57,884 nt of DNA from an uncultured Sphingomonas sp. (GTDB taxonomy: Bacteria; Pseudomonadota; Alphaproteobacteria; Sphingomonadales; Sphingomonadaceae). A model generated the notes under the pieces. It worked only from the letters and a program-made list of their open reading frames with translations, was not told the DNA's origin and ran no database searches. The position numbers were made by a program, and so were the translations under genes. Where the stretch lies: contig NZ_CAKTFO010000019.1 in assembly GCF_934560975.1 (NCBI RefSeq), positions 1 to 57,884 on the forward strand. The letters are read 5' to 3'. Within the stretch, counting starts at the first letter, position 1, and each line of letters starts with the position of its first letter. Shown piece by piece: positions 49,181-57,650 of this stretch.

Positions 49181-51574
49181 TCACCAATGCGAGCGCACGG
49201 TCATGCCGATCACACGGGGATCGCCCGGCATGCCCAGGATCAGGCCCGAATTGCCGGCCTGCACCGTCAGGTTGTCGATATAATGCGCGTCGAACAGGTT
49301 GCGGGCGAACACGCCGATCTCCCATCCCGCGCGATGCTGAAAGAACAGGCTGGCATTGGTCACCGTACGCCCTTCGATATAGGTGTAACGCGACAGGGTC
49401 GGATCGCCATAATAGCCGCTGCGGATGCTGGCGTCGGCGTGCAGCACCAGATGGGCGCCGTTCGCGACACGGTCCACGGGCAAGGCACGGTCCAGTCCGA
49501 TCGTCTCCGACCAGCGCGGCAGCCCGGATAGTCTACGCCCGCTCAAGTCGCAGGCGGTGGTGGCACTGCCCTGCCGCTCCAGCGGGCAGGGGCCGGCAGG
49601 ATAGTCCAGATATTCGCCGTCGGCATAAGCAACCGAGGCACGCACCGACAGATTGGCCGCGACTCGCGCGGTTGCATCTGCCTCGATCCCCCGCACCCGG
49701 ACCTCGGGAATGTTGGACAGGTATCCGCGCAACGCCACCGTCTGGCTGCTGTCGACGATGGTCGCTTGGAAGTCCTTCACCGCCGTGTGGTAGGCGGCAA
49801 GATTCAGGATCAGGCGCCGATCGAACAACGTGGACTTGATCCCCGCTTCATAGGTCGTGTTCCGCTCCGGATCGACCACGGCGGTAGCCAGCACGGGGCG
49901 ATTCTGCGCATCCAGCGGCAGGCCCGACATGTTGATCCCGCCCGACTTGAAGCCGCGCGCATAGCTGAGATAGCCGAGCACGCCGTCCGTCACCTGATAG
50001 GACAGGTTGGCGCGCCCCGACAGGCTGCCATCCTTGTCGCTGGCCTTATAGGATTGCGGCCGCAGGACGGACAGTTTCGCGTTGCCCAGCGCGACGTTGG
50101 CCGTGTCGAGCCCGCCGAAGACAGAGGTGTCGTAGCGCCCCTCCTTCTCTTCATAGGTGTAGCGCAGCCCCCCGGTCAGCGTCAGCCGATCGGTGACCCG
50201 GTAATTGACCTCGCCGAACGCGGCATAACTGTCGGTGGCGAAACGTGTGTCGCCATCCTGGCCATAGCCGTCGAGCAGATTGCCCGGCACCGGCGTGTTG
50301 CCCGCCCCCGTCGTCGGCCCGATCAGCCAATAGGCCGCCAATGGGCCGTAGATGGAGACGGGGTGCGCGGTGATCACCTGCCGAAAGACATAGAAACCGC
50401 CGACATAGCTCAGCCGGTGATCGCCGTTGGAGGCGATTCGCAGCTCCTGGCTATATTGGTCCTGGCGTGACGGGATACCCTGCACCAGCTGAATGGGCAG
50501 GCCGGTATAGTCGCGATCGTTCGCCGCCTTCCAGTTCCAGAAGCGCCACGCCGTGACGGAGGTCAGCGTGGCCGCACCCAGATCCCAATCGACGATGCCC
50601 GACACGCCGCCCTCGTTGGTATCGGCCCGCAGCCTGGCATCGATGTCGGTGACGCGGTCATAAGGGTTGGTACTGGGCGGCGCATAGCCGGCACCGGCCG
50701 CCAGCGCCGGATATTGGCGCGCCGCCGGACGCAGGGACGTGCCGACCCGCAGGAACAGCTGCGTACAGCAATTGCTGTCGAAATTGGTCCAGTCCGCGAT
50801 CAGGCGGGCGGTTACCGTCTCGGTCGGCTTGAACAGCAATTGCCCGCGCACGGCCTGGTTGCCGATGGCGTTGTGCTTGTCGCCGGTCACGACATTGTCG
50901 ATCACGCCATCGCGACCGGTGACCAGCCCCGACAGGCGGAATGCCAGCGTGTCCGCCACCAGCGGGCCCGACACGGCGGCCTTCGCCTGGAAGAAATCGT
51001 GCTCGCCATAGGTCGCCTCCGCCTGTCCTTCCCATGTGAAGCTCGGCAGGCGGGTGGTGATGGTGATCGCGCCGGCCGTGGTGTTCTTGCCGAACAGGGT
51101 GCCCTGCGGACCGCGCAGCACCTCCACCTGGTCGATGTCGGTGAAGTCGAACGCCGCCGTGGCCGGGCGGGCATGGTAGACCTGATCGACATAGAAGCCG
51201 ACACCCGGCTCCAGCCCGTCGTTGGACTGGCTGACCGCCACCACGCTGGAGCCAAGGCCGCGAATCGTGATCGCGGTGTTGCGCGGATTGGCGGAGGAAT
51301 AGTTCAGCGCGGGCACCAGTTGCGCCAATTGCTGCGGGTTCACCGTATAGCTCCGGTCGAGCAGGTCGCCGCCGATCACCGACAGCGACCCCGGCACGCG
51401 CTGCGCATCCTCCGCACGGCGGCGCGCGGTGACGATCACCTCGGGGAGGCCGTCCGTGTCTCCATTCCCCACGACGTCCGGCTGTGCGGCCGATCCCGGA
51501 TCGGGTGCCTGGGCCAGGGCCGATGCGCTTGCTGCCATGACAGCCGCTGCGATCGTGCATGACGACATCCGCAT
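49181..51574 (-). CDS. TonB-dependent outer membrane receptor
   Basis: A 797-residue receptor. A signal peptide (CTIAAAVMAASASALAQ) is followed by the TonB box region EVIVTARRRAEDAQRVPGSL. The plug domain includes AITIRGLGSSVV and DQVEVLRGPQGTLFGKNTTA, then GAITITTRLPS. The barrel includes LTLTGGLRYTYEEKEGRYDT and GYLSYARGFKSGGINMSGLP, and the final segment ends VIGMTVRSHW with the aromatic last residue needed for barrel assembly. The ligand is unknown. It is divergent from an M28 peptidase with 226 bases between. Confidence 0.95.
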   Translation of the reverse strand: MRMSSCTIAAAVMAASASALAQAPDPGSAAQPDVVGNGDTDGLPEVIVTARRRAEDAQRVPGSLSVIGGDLLDRSYTVNPQQLAQLVPALNYSSANPRNTAITIRGLGSSVVAVSQSNDGLEPGVGFYVDQVYHARPATAAFDFTDIDQVEVLRGPQGTLFGKNTTAGAITITTRLPSFTWEGQAEATYGEHDFFQAKAAVSGPLVADTLAFRLSGLVTGRDGVIDNVVTGDKHNAIGNQAVRGQLLFKPTETVTARLIADWTNFDSNCCTQLFLRVGTSLRPAARQYPALAAGAGYAPPSTNPYDRVTDIDARLRADTNEGGVSGIVDWDLGAATLTSVTAWRFWNWKAANDRDYTGLPIQLVQGIPSRQDQYSQELRIASNGDHRLSYVGGFYVFRQVITAHPVSIYGPLAAYWLIGPTTGAGNTPVPGNLLDGYGQDGDTRFATDSYAAFGEVNYRVTDRLTLTGGLRYTYEEKEGRYDTSVFGGLDTANVALGNAKLSVLRPQSYKASDKDGSLSGRANLSYQVTDGVLGYLSYARGFKSGGINMSGLPLDAQNRPVLATAVVDPERNTTYEAGIKSTLFDRRLILNLAAYHTAVKDFQATIVDSSQTVALRGYLSNIPEVRVRGIEADATARVAANLSVRASVAYADGEYLDYPAGPCPLERQGSATTACDLSGRRLSGLPRWSETIGLDRALPVDRVANGAHLVLHADASIRSGYYGDPTLSRYTYIEGRTVTNASLFFQHRAGWEIGVFARNLFDAHYIDNLTVQAGNSGLILGMPGDPRVIGMTVRSHW

Positions 51575-51800
51575 CCTTCATCCCCCATTTCGACGTATCG
51601 CCAGATCGATCCTCGATATTCTATCGTATATCGTGGTTGGCACGACAGGGAAATGTTGTTCCAGGCAATCATGCCCCATCAGATAGGCCGGAGAGACCAA
51701 GCGTGCTTTTCGGGCAACGCCGCGGCACCCGTGTCCGATCGTCGCGCGGGCTGCACGGCTGGCGGTTGTAAAAGGACAGGGGCGCTGACACGATGCATAC

Positions 51801-53459
51801 ATGAGCAAACGCCTCCCCCTCCTCGCCGCCCTGTTCGCAACCACCGCCATCGCGCAGATCGCCCCGCAATTCGACGCCGCGCGCCTCAGCCAGCATGTGA
51901 AAATGCTCGCCTCCGACGCGTTCGAGGGTCGCGGCCCCGCCACCGCCGGGGAAACCAAGACGGTCGACTATGTCGTCCAGCAGATGAAGGCCGCCGGATT
52001 GCAGCCGGGTGGCGAGATCAGGAACGGCAAGCGCGGCTGGACGCAGGACGTGCCGCTGCTGAAATCCTCCATCGTCGGCGCGCCCCGCTTGACCCTGTTT
52101 ACCGGCGGCGCGGCCATGCCGCTGATCCAGGGCGACCAGATCGCGGTGCGCGCCGCCATGACCGGGCAGAAGCATGTCACGCTGAAGGATGTGCCGCTGG
52201 TGTTCGCGGGCTATGGCGTGTCCGCGCCGGAGCGGAAGTGGGACGACTTCAAGGGTGTGGATGTGCGCGGCAAGCTGATCGTCGTGCTGATCAACGATCC
52301 CGATTTCGAAGCGGGCATGAAGGGGCAGGACGGCGCGTTCGGCGGCAAGGCCATGACCTATTATGGTCGGTGGACCTACAAATATGAACAGGCTGCCCGG
52401 CTGGGTGCGGCCGGCGTGCTGATCGTGCACGAAACCGCGCCGGCTTCCTACGGCTGGAACACGGTCAAGAATTCCAACACCAACACCATGTTCGACATCG
52501 TCCGCAAGGATGCGGCGACCGTGCACACGCCTTTCGAAAGCTGGATCCAGCGCGACTTGGCGGTAAAGCTGTTCAAGGATTCGGGCCTGGATTTCGATGT
52601 CGCAAAGAAGGCGGCGCAGTCGCCCGATTTCCGGCCGATTCCGCTCAAGGCGACGCTGTCGGCCGATTACGGCGTCGATGCCAACGTCATCACCTCGCAC
52701 AATGTCGCGGGCATGCTGACCGGCGCCAAGCACCCGGACGAGCTGGTCATCTACTCCGCGCATTGGGACCATCTGGGCGTGGGGCAGCCCGACGCGCGCG
52801 GCGACCGCATCTATAACGGCGCGGTCGACAATGCGACCGGCACTGCCGCCCTGTTCGAAATGGGCCGCGCCTTCGCTTCCGCCCCACGCACCGATCGCTC
52901 GATCCTGTTCCTGGCGGTGACGGCGGAGGAAAAGGGTCTGCTCGGCTCCGAATATTATGCCGCCAATCCGCTTTTCCCGCTGGCCAAGACGGCGGGCGTC
53001 ATCAACACCGATGCGCTGGATCCGTTCGGGCGGGCCCGCAACTTCACCATCTCCGGCGTCGCCAAGCTCGACCTGCTCGACCGGCTGGTGGCGGCGGGCC
53101 AGGCGCGCGGCCGCACCTACACCCCCGATCCGCATACGGAAGCCGGCGGCTTCTACCGGTCGGACCATTTCCCGTTCGCCAAGCGCGGCGTGCCCGCCAT
53201 CTCGTTCGGATCGGGCAACGACCTGGTCAATGGCGGGACCGAACGTGGCGAGGCGCTGGGCAAGGCCTATACCGACGCCAAATATCACCAGCCGGCGGAC
53301 GAATGGTCGGAGGATTGGGACCTGTCCGGCATGACCGACGATCTCGGCCTGCTCTACACGGTCGGCCGTGACCTCGCGAACGGGCGCGACTGGCCGAACT
53401 GGAGCGCGGACAGCGAATTCCGCGCGACGCGCGACGCGACCGCCGCCCAGCGCAGGTAA
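51801..53459 (+). CDS. M28 family exported zinc aminopeptidase
   Basis: A 552-residue protein. A signal peptide (LPLLAALFATTAIAQ) precedes an inserted PA-like domain (VPLVFAGYGVSAPERKWDDF, then KLIVVLINDPDF). The catalytic M28 domain has the zinc ligands in IYSAHWDHLGVG, GAVDNATGTAALFEMG, the active-site LAVTAEEKGLLGS, INTDAL and GGFYRSDHFPFAKRG. It would release N-terminal amino acids in the periplasm or outside. The divergent neighbour is the TonB receptor, so peptide use is a plausible shared theme. Confidence 0.93.
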   Translation: MSKRLPLLAALFATTAIAQIAPQFDAARLSQHVKMLASDAFEGRGPATAGETKTVDYVVQQMKAAGLQPGGEIRNGKRGWTQDVPLLKSSIVGAPRLTLFTGGAAMPLIQGDQIAVRAAMTGQKHVTLKDVPLVFAGYGVSAPERKWDDFKGVDVRGKLIVVLINDPDFEAGMKGQDGAFGGKAMTYYGRWTYKYEQAARLGAAGVLIVHETAPASYGWNTVKNSNTNTMFDIVRKDAATVHTPFESWIQRDLAVKLFKDSGLDFDVAKKAAQSPDFRPIPLKATLSADYGVDANVITSHNVAGMLTGAKHPDELVIYSAHWDHLGVGQPDARGDRIYNGAVDNATGTAALFEMGRAFASAPRTDRSILFLAVTAEEKGLLGSEYYAANPLFPLAKTAGVINTDALDPFGRARNFTISGVAKLDLLDRLVAAGQARGRTYTPDPHTEAGGFYRSDHFPFAKRGVPAISFGSGNDLVNGGTERGEALGKAYTDAKYHQPADEWSEDWDLSGMTDDLGLLYTVGRDLANGRDWPNWSADSEFRATRDATAAQRR

Positions 53460-53559
53460 GCGACCGCAACGGAGCCGTCGCCGGCGCATCAGCGTCGCGA
53501 CGGCTCGCCATTGCGATAGCCGTTCCACTCGCACCCACCGCAGAGTAGAGAGCGCGCCC

Positions 53560-54027
53560 ATGGTGGCTGATCCGACCCACGCGCTGAGCGACCTCGAAAA
53601 AGAGGTACTGCGCCTGTTCATGACCGTGTCCGACCAGAAGGAGCTGGCGCGTCGCATCGGCCGCAGCCCCGCGACGGTCGAGCAGCGGCTGGCCCGCGCG
53701 CGCCGCAAGCTGGGCGTCGGCCGCAGCATTGATGCCGCCCTGCTGCTCGCCCAGCATGAGGGCGGCGGCACGTATGGAACGGCCATATATGGGGAAACCC
53801 TACATGGCGGCGAACCCGAATCCGGGGTGAACGCGGCGCCGTCGAGGGAGTTGGACGGCACACATGCCTTCACGCTCTTCCCCACGAGGGGGCGGCCCTG
53901 GAACAGCCTGCCTGCATGGCTGCGCCTTGTGATGATCGTGGGCGGCGTGCTCGCCCTGATGATCGCAACGGTCGCGGCCCTGTCCATCGGACAGGCGCTG
54001 ACCAGCATCGTTCGGCAGCTACAATAA
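53560..54027 (+). CDS. LuxR-type HTH protein with C-terminal membrane anchor
   Basis: A 155-residue protein. Residues 8-63 form a LuxR-like DNA-binding domain: LSDLEKEVLRLFMTVSDQKE, then RIGRSPATVEQRLARARRKL. A Gly-rich linker leads to a single membrane helix near residues 120-142 (LRLVMIVGGVLALMIATVAA) and a short tail. DNA binding by a membrane-held regulator is the simplest reading. It is followed on the same strand by three uncharacterised small genes. I recall similar HTH plus membrane-tail proteins in sphingomonads; none has a defined role. Confidence 0.82.
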   Translation: MVADPTHALSDLEKEVLRLFMTVSDQKELARRIGRSPATVEQRLARARRKLGVGRSIDAALLLAQHEGGGTYGTAIYGETLHGGEPESGVNAAPSRELDGTHAFTLFPTRGRPWNSLPAWLRLVMIVGGVLALMIATVAALSIGQALTSIVRQLQ

Positions 54028-54063
54028 GAGGGGGCCGTGCCGCCATGGCACGGGCAAGGATCA

Positions 54064-54393
54064 ATGGCTGCTCACACCCATATCGTTTCCCCGATCAACG
54101 CGCCGTCGCGCGGCCGCCGTGTTCAGATCGGCATCAACGACCTGAAGACCACCATCGACGGTGCGCTGGTGGATGGCGGCAAGTTGATGGGTGACATCAT
54201 CACTGCCGGACAGCAGGCAGGCACCCTGCCGCAGACCAGCCAGCGCGCGATCGAGCGGATGCACGAATGCCTGCGCGCGGGCATCGAGATGCGCGCGCTG
54301 GCGATCGCCACGCACCACGACCTGCGCAAGATCATGGGCCAGACCGACCTGGAAGCGGTCGGCTTCGGCGATCTTGGTCATAGCCCGGTTTAA
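54064..54393 (+). CDS. Small helical protein of unknown function
   Basis: A 109-residue soluble protein, mostly helical: VQIGINDLKTTIDGALVDGG, then KLMGDIITAGQQAGTLPQTS and IEMRALAIATHHDLRKIMG. There is no signal peptide or membrane helix. AAGGA precedes the ATG at 54064. It lies 36 bases after the membrane-anchored HTH gene and 26 before the next gene, so all are likely cotranscribed. I do not recognise a defined domain. Confidence 0.75.
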   Translation: MAAHTHIVSPINAPSRGRRVQIGINDLKTTIDGALVDGGKLMGDIITAGQQAGTLPQTSQRAIERMHECLRAGIEMRALAIATHHDLRKIMGQTDLEAVGFGDLGHSPV

Positions 54394-54419
54394 TATGCGA
54401 CGCGGTAGGGGGTAACCGC

Positions 54420-54905
54420 GTGGCGTACCACCAGTTCGTTTTCCTGATTCTGTGGGCAGGCGCCTGCGGCTATGCCGCCTGGCGCGGGGGTGCCCCGGAG
54501 CGCATTGCCGCGGCGGCGATCCTGCTAGCCGCCACGGGAACGCGTTGGGCCGACGAACTGGTGGCGCCTTATGAGTCCGTGGTCGGGGGCGTGCTGCTGA
54601 TCGATCTGGTGCTGCTGGGCATATTGCTCTGGCTGGCGCTGGCGAGCACGCGTTTCTGGCCGATGCTGATGACCAGCATGCATATGTGCGGACTGCTGGG
54701 CCACCTTTCCAAACCACTGGGACCGGAAATCATCCCGAAGGCCTATTATGCCTCCGTGGCCTTTTGGGGATTTCCGGTCGTCCTGTTGCTGGCGGTTGCG
54801 ACATGGCGCCACCGGCGGCGTCTCGCCCGGTACGGGGTCGATTATGCCTGGACGCGGGATCTGCCTGATTCATATCGGGCGGGGGGCTCCGCCCGGCCCA
54901 AATAG
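54420..54905 (+). CDS. Four-helix membrane protein of unknown function
   Basis: A 161-residue membrane protein with about four hydrophobic segments: FVFLILWAGACGYAAW, IAAAAILLAATG, VLLIDLVLLGILLWLALAST and FWGFPVVLLLAVAT. Conserved-looking polar spots lie between them, such as STRFWPMLMTSMHMCGLLGH and PEIIPKAYYASVAFW. It starts at a GTG with a G-rich site upstream. It belongs to the same cluster as the HTH gene. I recall similar unnamed proteins in sphingomonads; the function is unknown. Confidence 0.78.
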   Translation: MAYHQFVFLILWAGACGYAAWRGGAPERIAAAAILLAATGTRWADELVAPYESVVGGVLLIDLVLLGILLWLALASTRFWPMLMTSMHMCGLLGHLSKPLGPEIIPKAYYASVAFWGFPVVLLLAVATWRHRRRLARYGVDYAWTRDLPDSYRAGGSARPK

Positions 54906-54958
54906 ACCCACCCACAAACCCACCATGTCCGTCCGCTGTTCAGATTTCGGAGCAAAGC

Positions 54959-55390
54959 GTGCCCGGTCCCAAACATTTCGCGCCTTCCGCGTCGGACGGC
55001 GCGCCGCCTGATTGCGAAATTCGCTTTGCCGCGCGCCTGCTGGATGCGCGCAAGGCATTCGGCGAGGCGTTCACCCCCCTGCTCTTCTGCAATCCGCCGC
55101 TCGACATCCTGCTCGACCTGTTCGTCGCCGGCAGCAAAGGACGGCCAGTGCTCGACGCCTGCCTGTCGGCGGGTGTGCCGCAAAGTGTGGCGCTCCGCTG
55201 GCTGACCTGCCTGCAGGGGGAAGGATTGGTGGTGGAAGTCGACGATCCCGATCGCGGTCGCGATCGCCAGACGCTGATCCGCCTGACCGAACGAACGCGC
55301 GAATCGGTCCGCGACTATCTGCGGCACCTCATAGCGGGGCGGGATCCGTCACCCGGGTCCGCGCGCGATGCTCCGCCTTCAGCAGGTTGA
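54959..55390 (+). CDS. Winged-helix DNA-binding protein
   Basis: A 143-residue MarR-like winged-helix protein. The helical core reads FCNPPLDILLDLFVAGSKGR, then VPQSVALRWLTCLQGEGLVV (the recognition helix region), followed by the wing DDPDRGRDRQTLIRLT. It starts at a GTG with CGGAG upstream, 53 bases after the membrane protein gene. Its last 62 bases overlap a small gene on the opposite strand. It would complete a set of two DNA-binding proteins and two unknown proteins. Confidence 0.8.
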   Translation: MPGPKHFAPSASDGAPPDCEIRFAARLLDARKAFGEAFTPLLFCNPPLDILLDLFVAGSKGRPVLDACLSAGVPQSVALRWLTCLQGEGLVVEVDDPDRGRDRQTLIRLTERTRESVRDYLRHLIAGRDPSPGSARDAPPSAG

Positions 55391-55511
55391 GCGCCAGGTC
55401 GACATGCGGCAGCGCGACGCCGCCGACATCATGATCGTCGCACAGCGCCAGCACGTGGCGCAGCGACGCAATCGCCTCGCGGTAGATCGTGTTCGCATCA
55501 GCCTCACGCAT
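55329..55511 (-). CDS. Small protein of unknown function
   Basis: A 60-residue protein, MREADANTIYREAIASLRHV then LALCDDHDVGGVALPHVDLA, mainly helical and acidic. The ATG at 55511 is supported by a strong AAGGAG ribosome site. It ends inside the winged-helix gene on the opposite strand. I do not recognise the family. Confidence 0.65.
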   Translation of the reverse strand: MREADANTIYREAIASLRHVLALCDDHDVGGVALPHVDLALNLLKAEHRARTRVTDPAPL

Positions 55512-55561
55512 GACGCACTCCTTGCACGCAAACAGCCCCCGCAATGGCGCATGGTCGGCGG

Positions 55562-55635
55562 TGGAGCGGGCAACGGGAATCGAACCCGCATCACAAGCTT
55601 GGAAGGCTAGTGCTCTACCATTGAGCTATGCCCGC
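55562..55635 (-). tRNA. tRNA-Gly (anticodon TCC)
   Basis: A full cloverleaf is present on the minus strand. The acceptor stem is GCGGGCA/TGCCCGC, the D-arm contains TAGCTCAATGGTAGAGCA, and the anticodon loop CTTCCAA reads TCC. The T-arm is GCGGGTTCGATTCCCGT. The 3' CCA is encoded in the genome (55562-55564). Confidence 0.97.
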
Positions 55636-55872
55636 ATCGCCAACGTCTTAACCGCCTGACGGCCGCACCGTCGATGGCGGTGGTTCGCACCCGCCCGCGA
55701 TGGTGTGCGGCAAGTGCCACCAGAGTGCCCTTGCCGTCAACCTCCCGATGATGGCCCCCTTCCTTGCGGGCCCGGATGGCGAATGCGATTGTTGTGCAAC
55801 CACGGCATGGATGCCGTTGACAGCCGCGCTTTGCTTCGCCAAAGACGCGCCTCCCCACCGGGGCGCGCCTTT

Positions 55873-55958
55873 GGACAGGTGGCCGAGTGGTTAAAGGCAG
55901 CAGACTGTAAATCTGCCCGTGCAAGCGTACGCTGGTTCGAATCCAGCCCTGTCCACCA
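55873..55958 (+). tRNA. tRNA-Tyr (anticodon GTA)
   Basis: An 86-base class II tRNA with a long variable arm. The acceptor stem is GGACAGG/CCTGTCC, the anticodon stem-loop GCAGACTGTAAATCTGC reads GTA, and the T-arm is GCTGGTTCGAATCCAGC. The 3' CCA is encoded. It is divergent from the tRNA-Gly gene. Confidence 0.97.
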
Positions 55959-55993
55959 CCGCCCCGGCGGGACTTCTCTTCCCTCCCCCCGGA

Positions 55994-57643
55994 TCAGGCG
56001 ACCAGGGCGGCACTGCCGCACCGGACGCCGTTGATCTGCACGTCGGCCTCGCCCAGGTGGATGCCGAGTGCGTCCAGCAAGGGCTGGATCACGCCGTCCA
56101 GCACGGGCGCGGCCGCCGTCAGAACCGGGCGGAGCGCGGCGAGGATCGGCGAGACGCTTAGCGTGATCGGCCCGATCGACACCGACAGGTTGGCCCCGCT
56201 CACCAGCGAACTGGCCAGCGCCCGCACCGCTCCCGCTGCGCGCACCGTCTTGGTCGCGCGGTTGGCCAAGTCGGCGTCGTTGAAGGTGATGGTCTGCCAG
56301 TCCGCCGCGGACAGCGTGACGCGCGCGTTCCCCTGCACGCGCGCGACCGCCAGGTCCACCAGCATCGCCGGGCTTTCTACCACCGGCTGTCTCATGTCGG
56401 GCAAGGCACCCGGCGGCACCTCGGCCAGGGATGCATGGCCGATCGAGGGCAAGGCCTGGATGGTGACGGAGCGTGCGCCACCCGCGCAACTCAGCGCGGT
56501 CAGCTTCGCCTGCGCCTCTGCCAGCTCCACGTAGAGCGGCAGCCGCACGCCGCCGACGCCGAGCGCCGCCAGCGCCGCCGAACCGGGCAGCGACGCGGTC
56601 ACATAGAGGCGGGTCTGCGCGGTCCGCACGATCGTCTCGCCCGGCCGCGTCAGCGCCAGCCACGGCGACGCGGCACTGCGCTCCCCCATGTTCAGAATCG
56701 CGGAAACGGAGGACAGTCCGGGGGCTGCGCTGCCGAGATCGAGCGCAACCTGATTCGACTTGCCGCCGATCTGCAAAATCGTTTCCAGCAGGCTGTAGGC
56801 GTTGACCATCACCGCCGGTGTCCCTGCCACTTCGTCCTGCTTGCCGAGCGCGCCCAGGTTCATCAGAGGCACGAGGGTCATCGCCGTCGACGGCGCCGCC
56901 CCGGCGATCTTGGCGACGGCGGCCGCACCCGCCGCCTGCCCGCGCGCCGCCAGCACGGACGACAGGGCCTTCAGCGCGTGGGGCAAGGTCGTGCTCGTCG
57001 CCAGGGTCTGGTCGAACGACGCGGCGGTCAGCCCCAATTCGGTCCGAAGCGCGGCGACATAGGCCAGCGCATCCACCTCCCCGCCGATCAGGGCGCCATA
57101 ATCGCCCGCTGTCAGCGACACGGTCGTACCCGTCAGCCCGCCGAGCAGCTGGTTGAGCACGCCTTCATTCACCGACGCCAGCCGCGACCCGATCGAAAAG
57201 GCCGCCATGTCGACCCGCGTCGCGATGGCCGACCGGCTCAGCTGCACCGTCCTGATCCCGAATACGCCGCCGAAATAGGTCGGCACCGCCTCTGTCAGGA
57301 TGACCTTGGCGGCATTGGGCGACGTAATGGCGGGGGAGAAGCGCGCGGGCACCGGCAGCTTGGGGTCGGGCGTCCAGTTGCCGGTGGTGACCGCCGGCGT
57401 GACCGGCCCGGTCCAGCGCACGCCCGCGACGACGACCTTGGCGGCATCCATCGGCGCCGACAGCCGAACCGCCGCCGCCAGCGCGGCGCTGTCCGCCGCG
57501 CCCTGCAGCTTGCGTGATTCGAAAAAGATGCTGCCAAGGTCCACCGCCAGCGTGGCCGCGCCGACGACCATGGCGATCGACAGGGCCGCCAGGATGGCGA
57601 CGCCGCCGCGATGGCAGCGCAGCAGAACACGCGCCGTGCGCAT
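55994..57643 (-). CDS. TadG-like Tad pilus pseudopilin/assembly protein
   Basis: A 549-residue protein with the TadG start: a basic leader and one membrane helix (GGVAILAALSIAMVVGAATL), then AVDLGSIFFESRKLQGAADS, AALAAAV. This is the signature of TadG and related Flp assembly proteins that face the periplasm. The rest is Ala-rich and has no clear von Willebrand A motif. It lies beside a TadE-like fragment, about 35 kb from the main tad operon and on the opposite strand. Confidence 0.85.
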   Translation of the reverse strand: MRTARVLLRCHRGGVAILAALSIAMVVGAATLAVDLGSIFFESRKLQGAADSAALAAAVRLSAPMDAAKVVVAGVRWTGPVTPAVTTGNWTPDPKLPVPARFSPAITSPNAAKVILTEAVPTYFGGVFGIRTVQLSRSAIATRVDMAAFSIGSRLASVNEGVLNQLLGGLTGTTVSLTAGDYGALIGGEVDALAYVAALRTELGLTAASFDQTLATSTTLPHALKALSSVLAARGQAAGAAAVAKIAGAAPSTAMTLVPLMNLGALGKQDEVAGTPAVMVNAYSLLETILQIGGKSNQVALDLGSAAPGLSSVSAILNMGERSAASPWLALTRPGETIVRTAQTRLYVTASLPGSAALAALGVGGVRLPLYVELAEAQAKLTALSCAGGARSVTIQALPSIGHASLAEVPPGALPDMRQPVVESPAMLVDLAVARVQGNARVTLSAADWQTITFNDADLANRATKTVRAAGAVRALASSLVSGANLSVSIGPITLSVSPILAALRPVLTAAAPVLDGVIQPLLDALGIHLGEADVQINGVRCGSAALVA

Positions 57644-57650
57644 CCCCCGA

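Noticed and set aside
51669..54008. A 779-codon open frame on the minus strand opposite the M28 peptidase and HTH genes
   Set aside because: The plus-strand genes have clear signal peptide, catalytic and DNA-binding motifs; the antisense frame has none.
55607..55924. A 105-codon minus-strand frame between the two tRNA genes
   Set aside because: It runs through the tRNA-Tyr gene and the end of tRNA-Gly, so it is not a protein gene.
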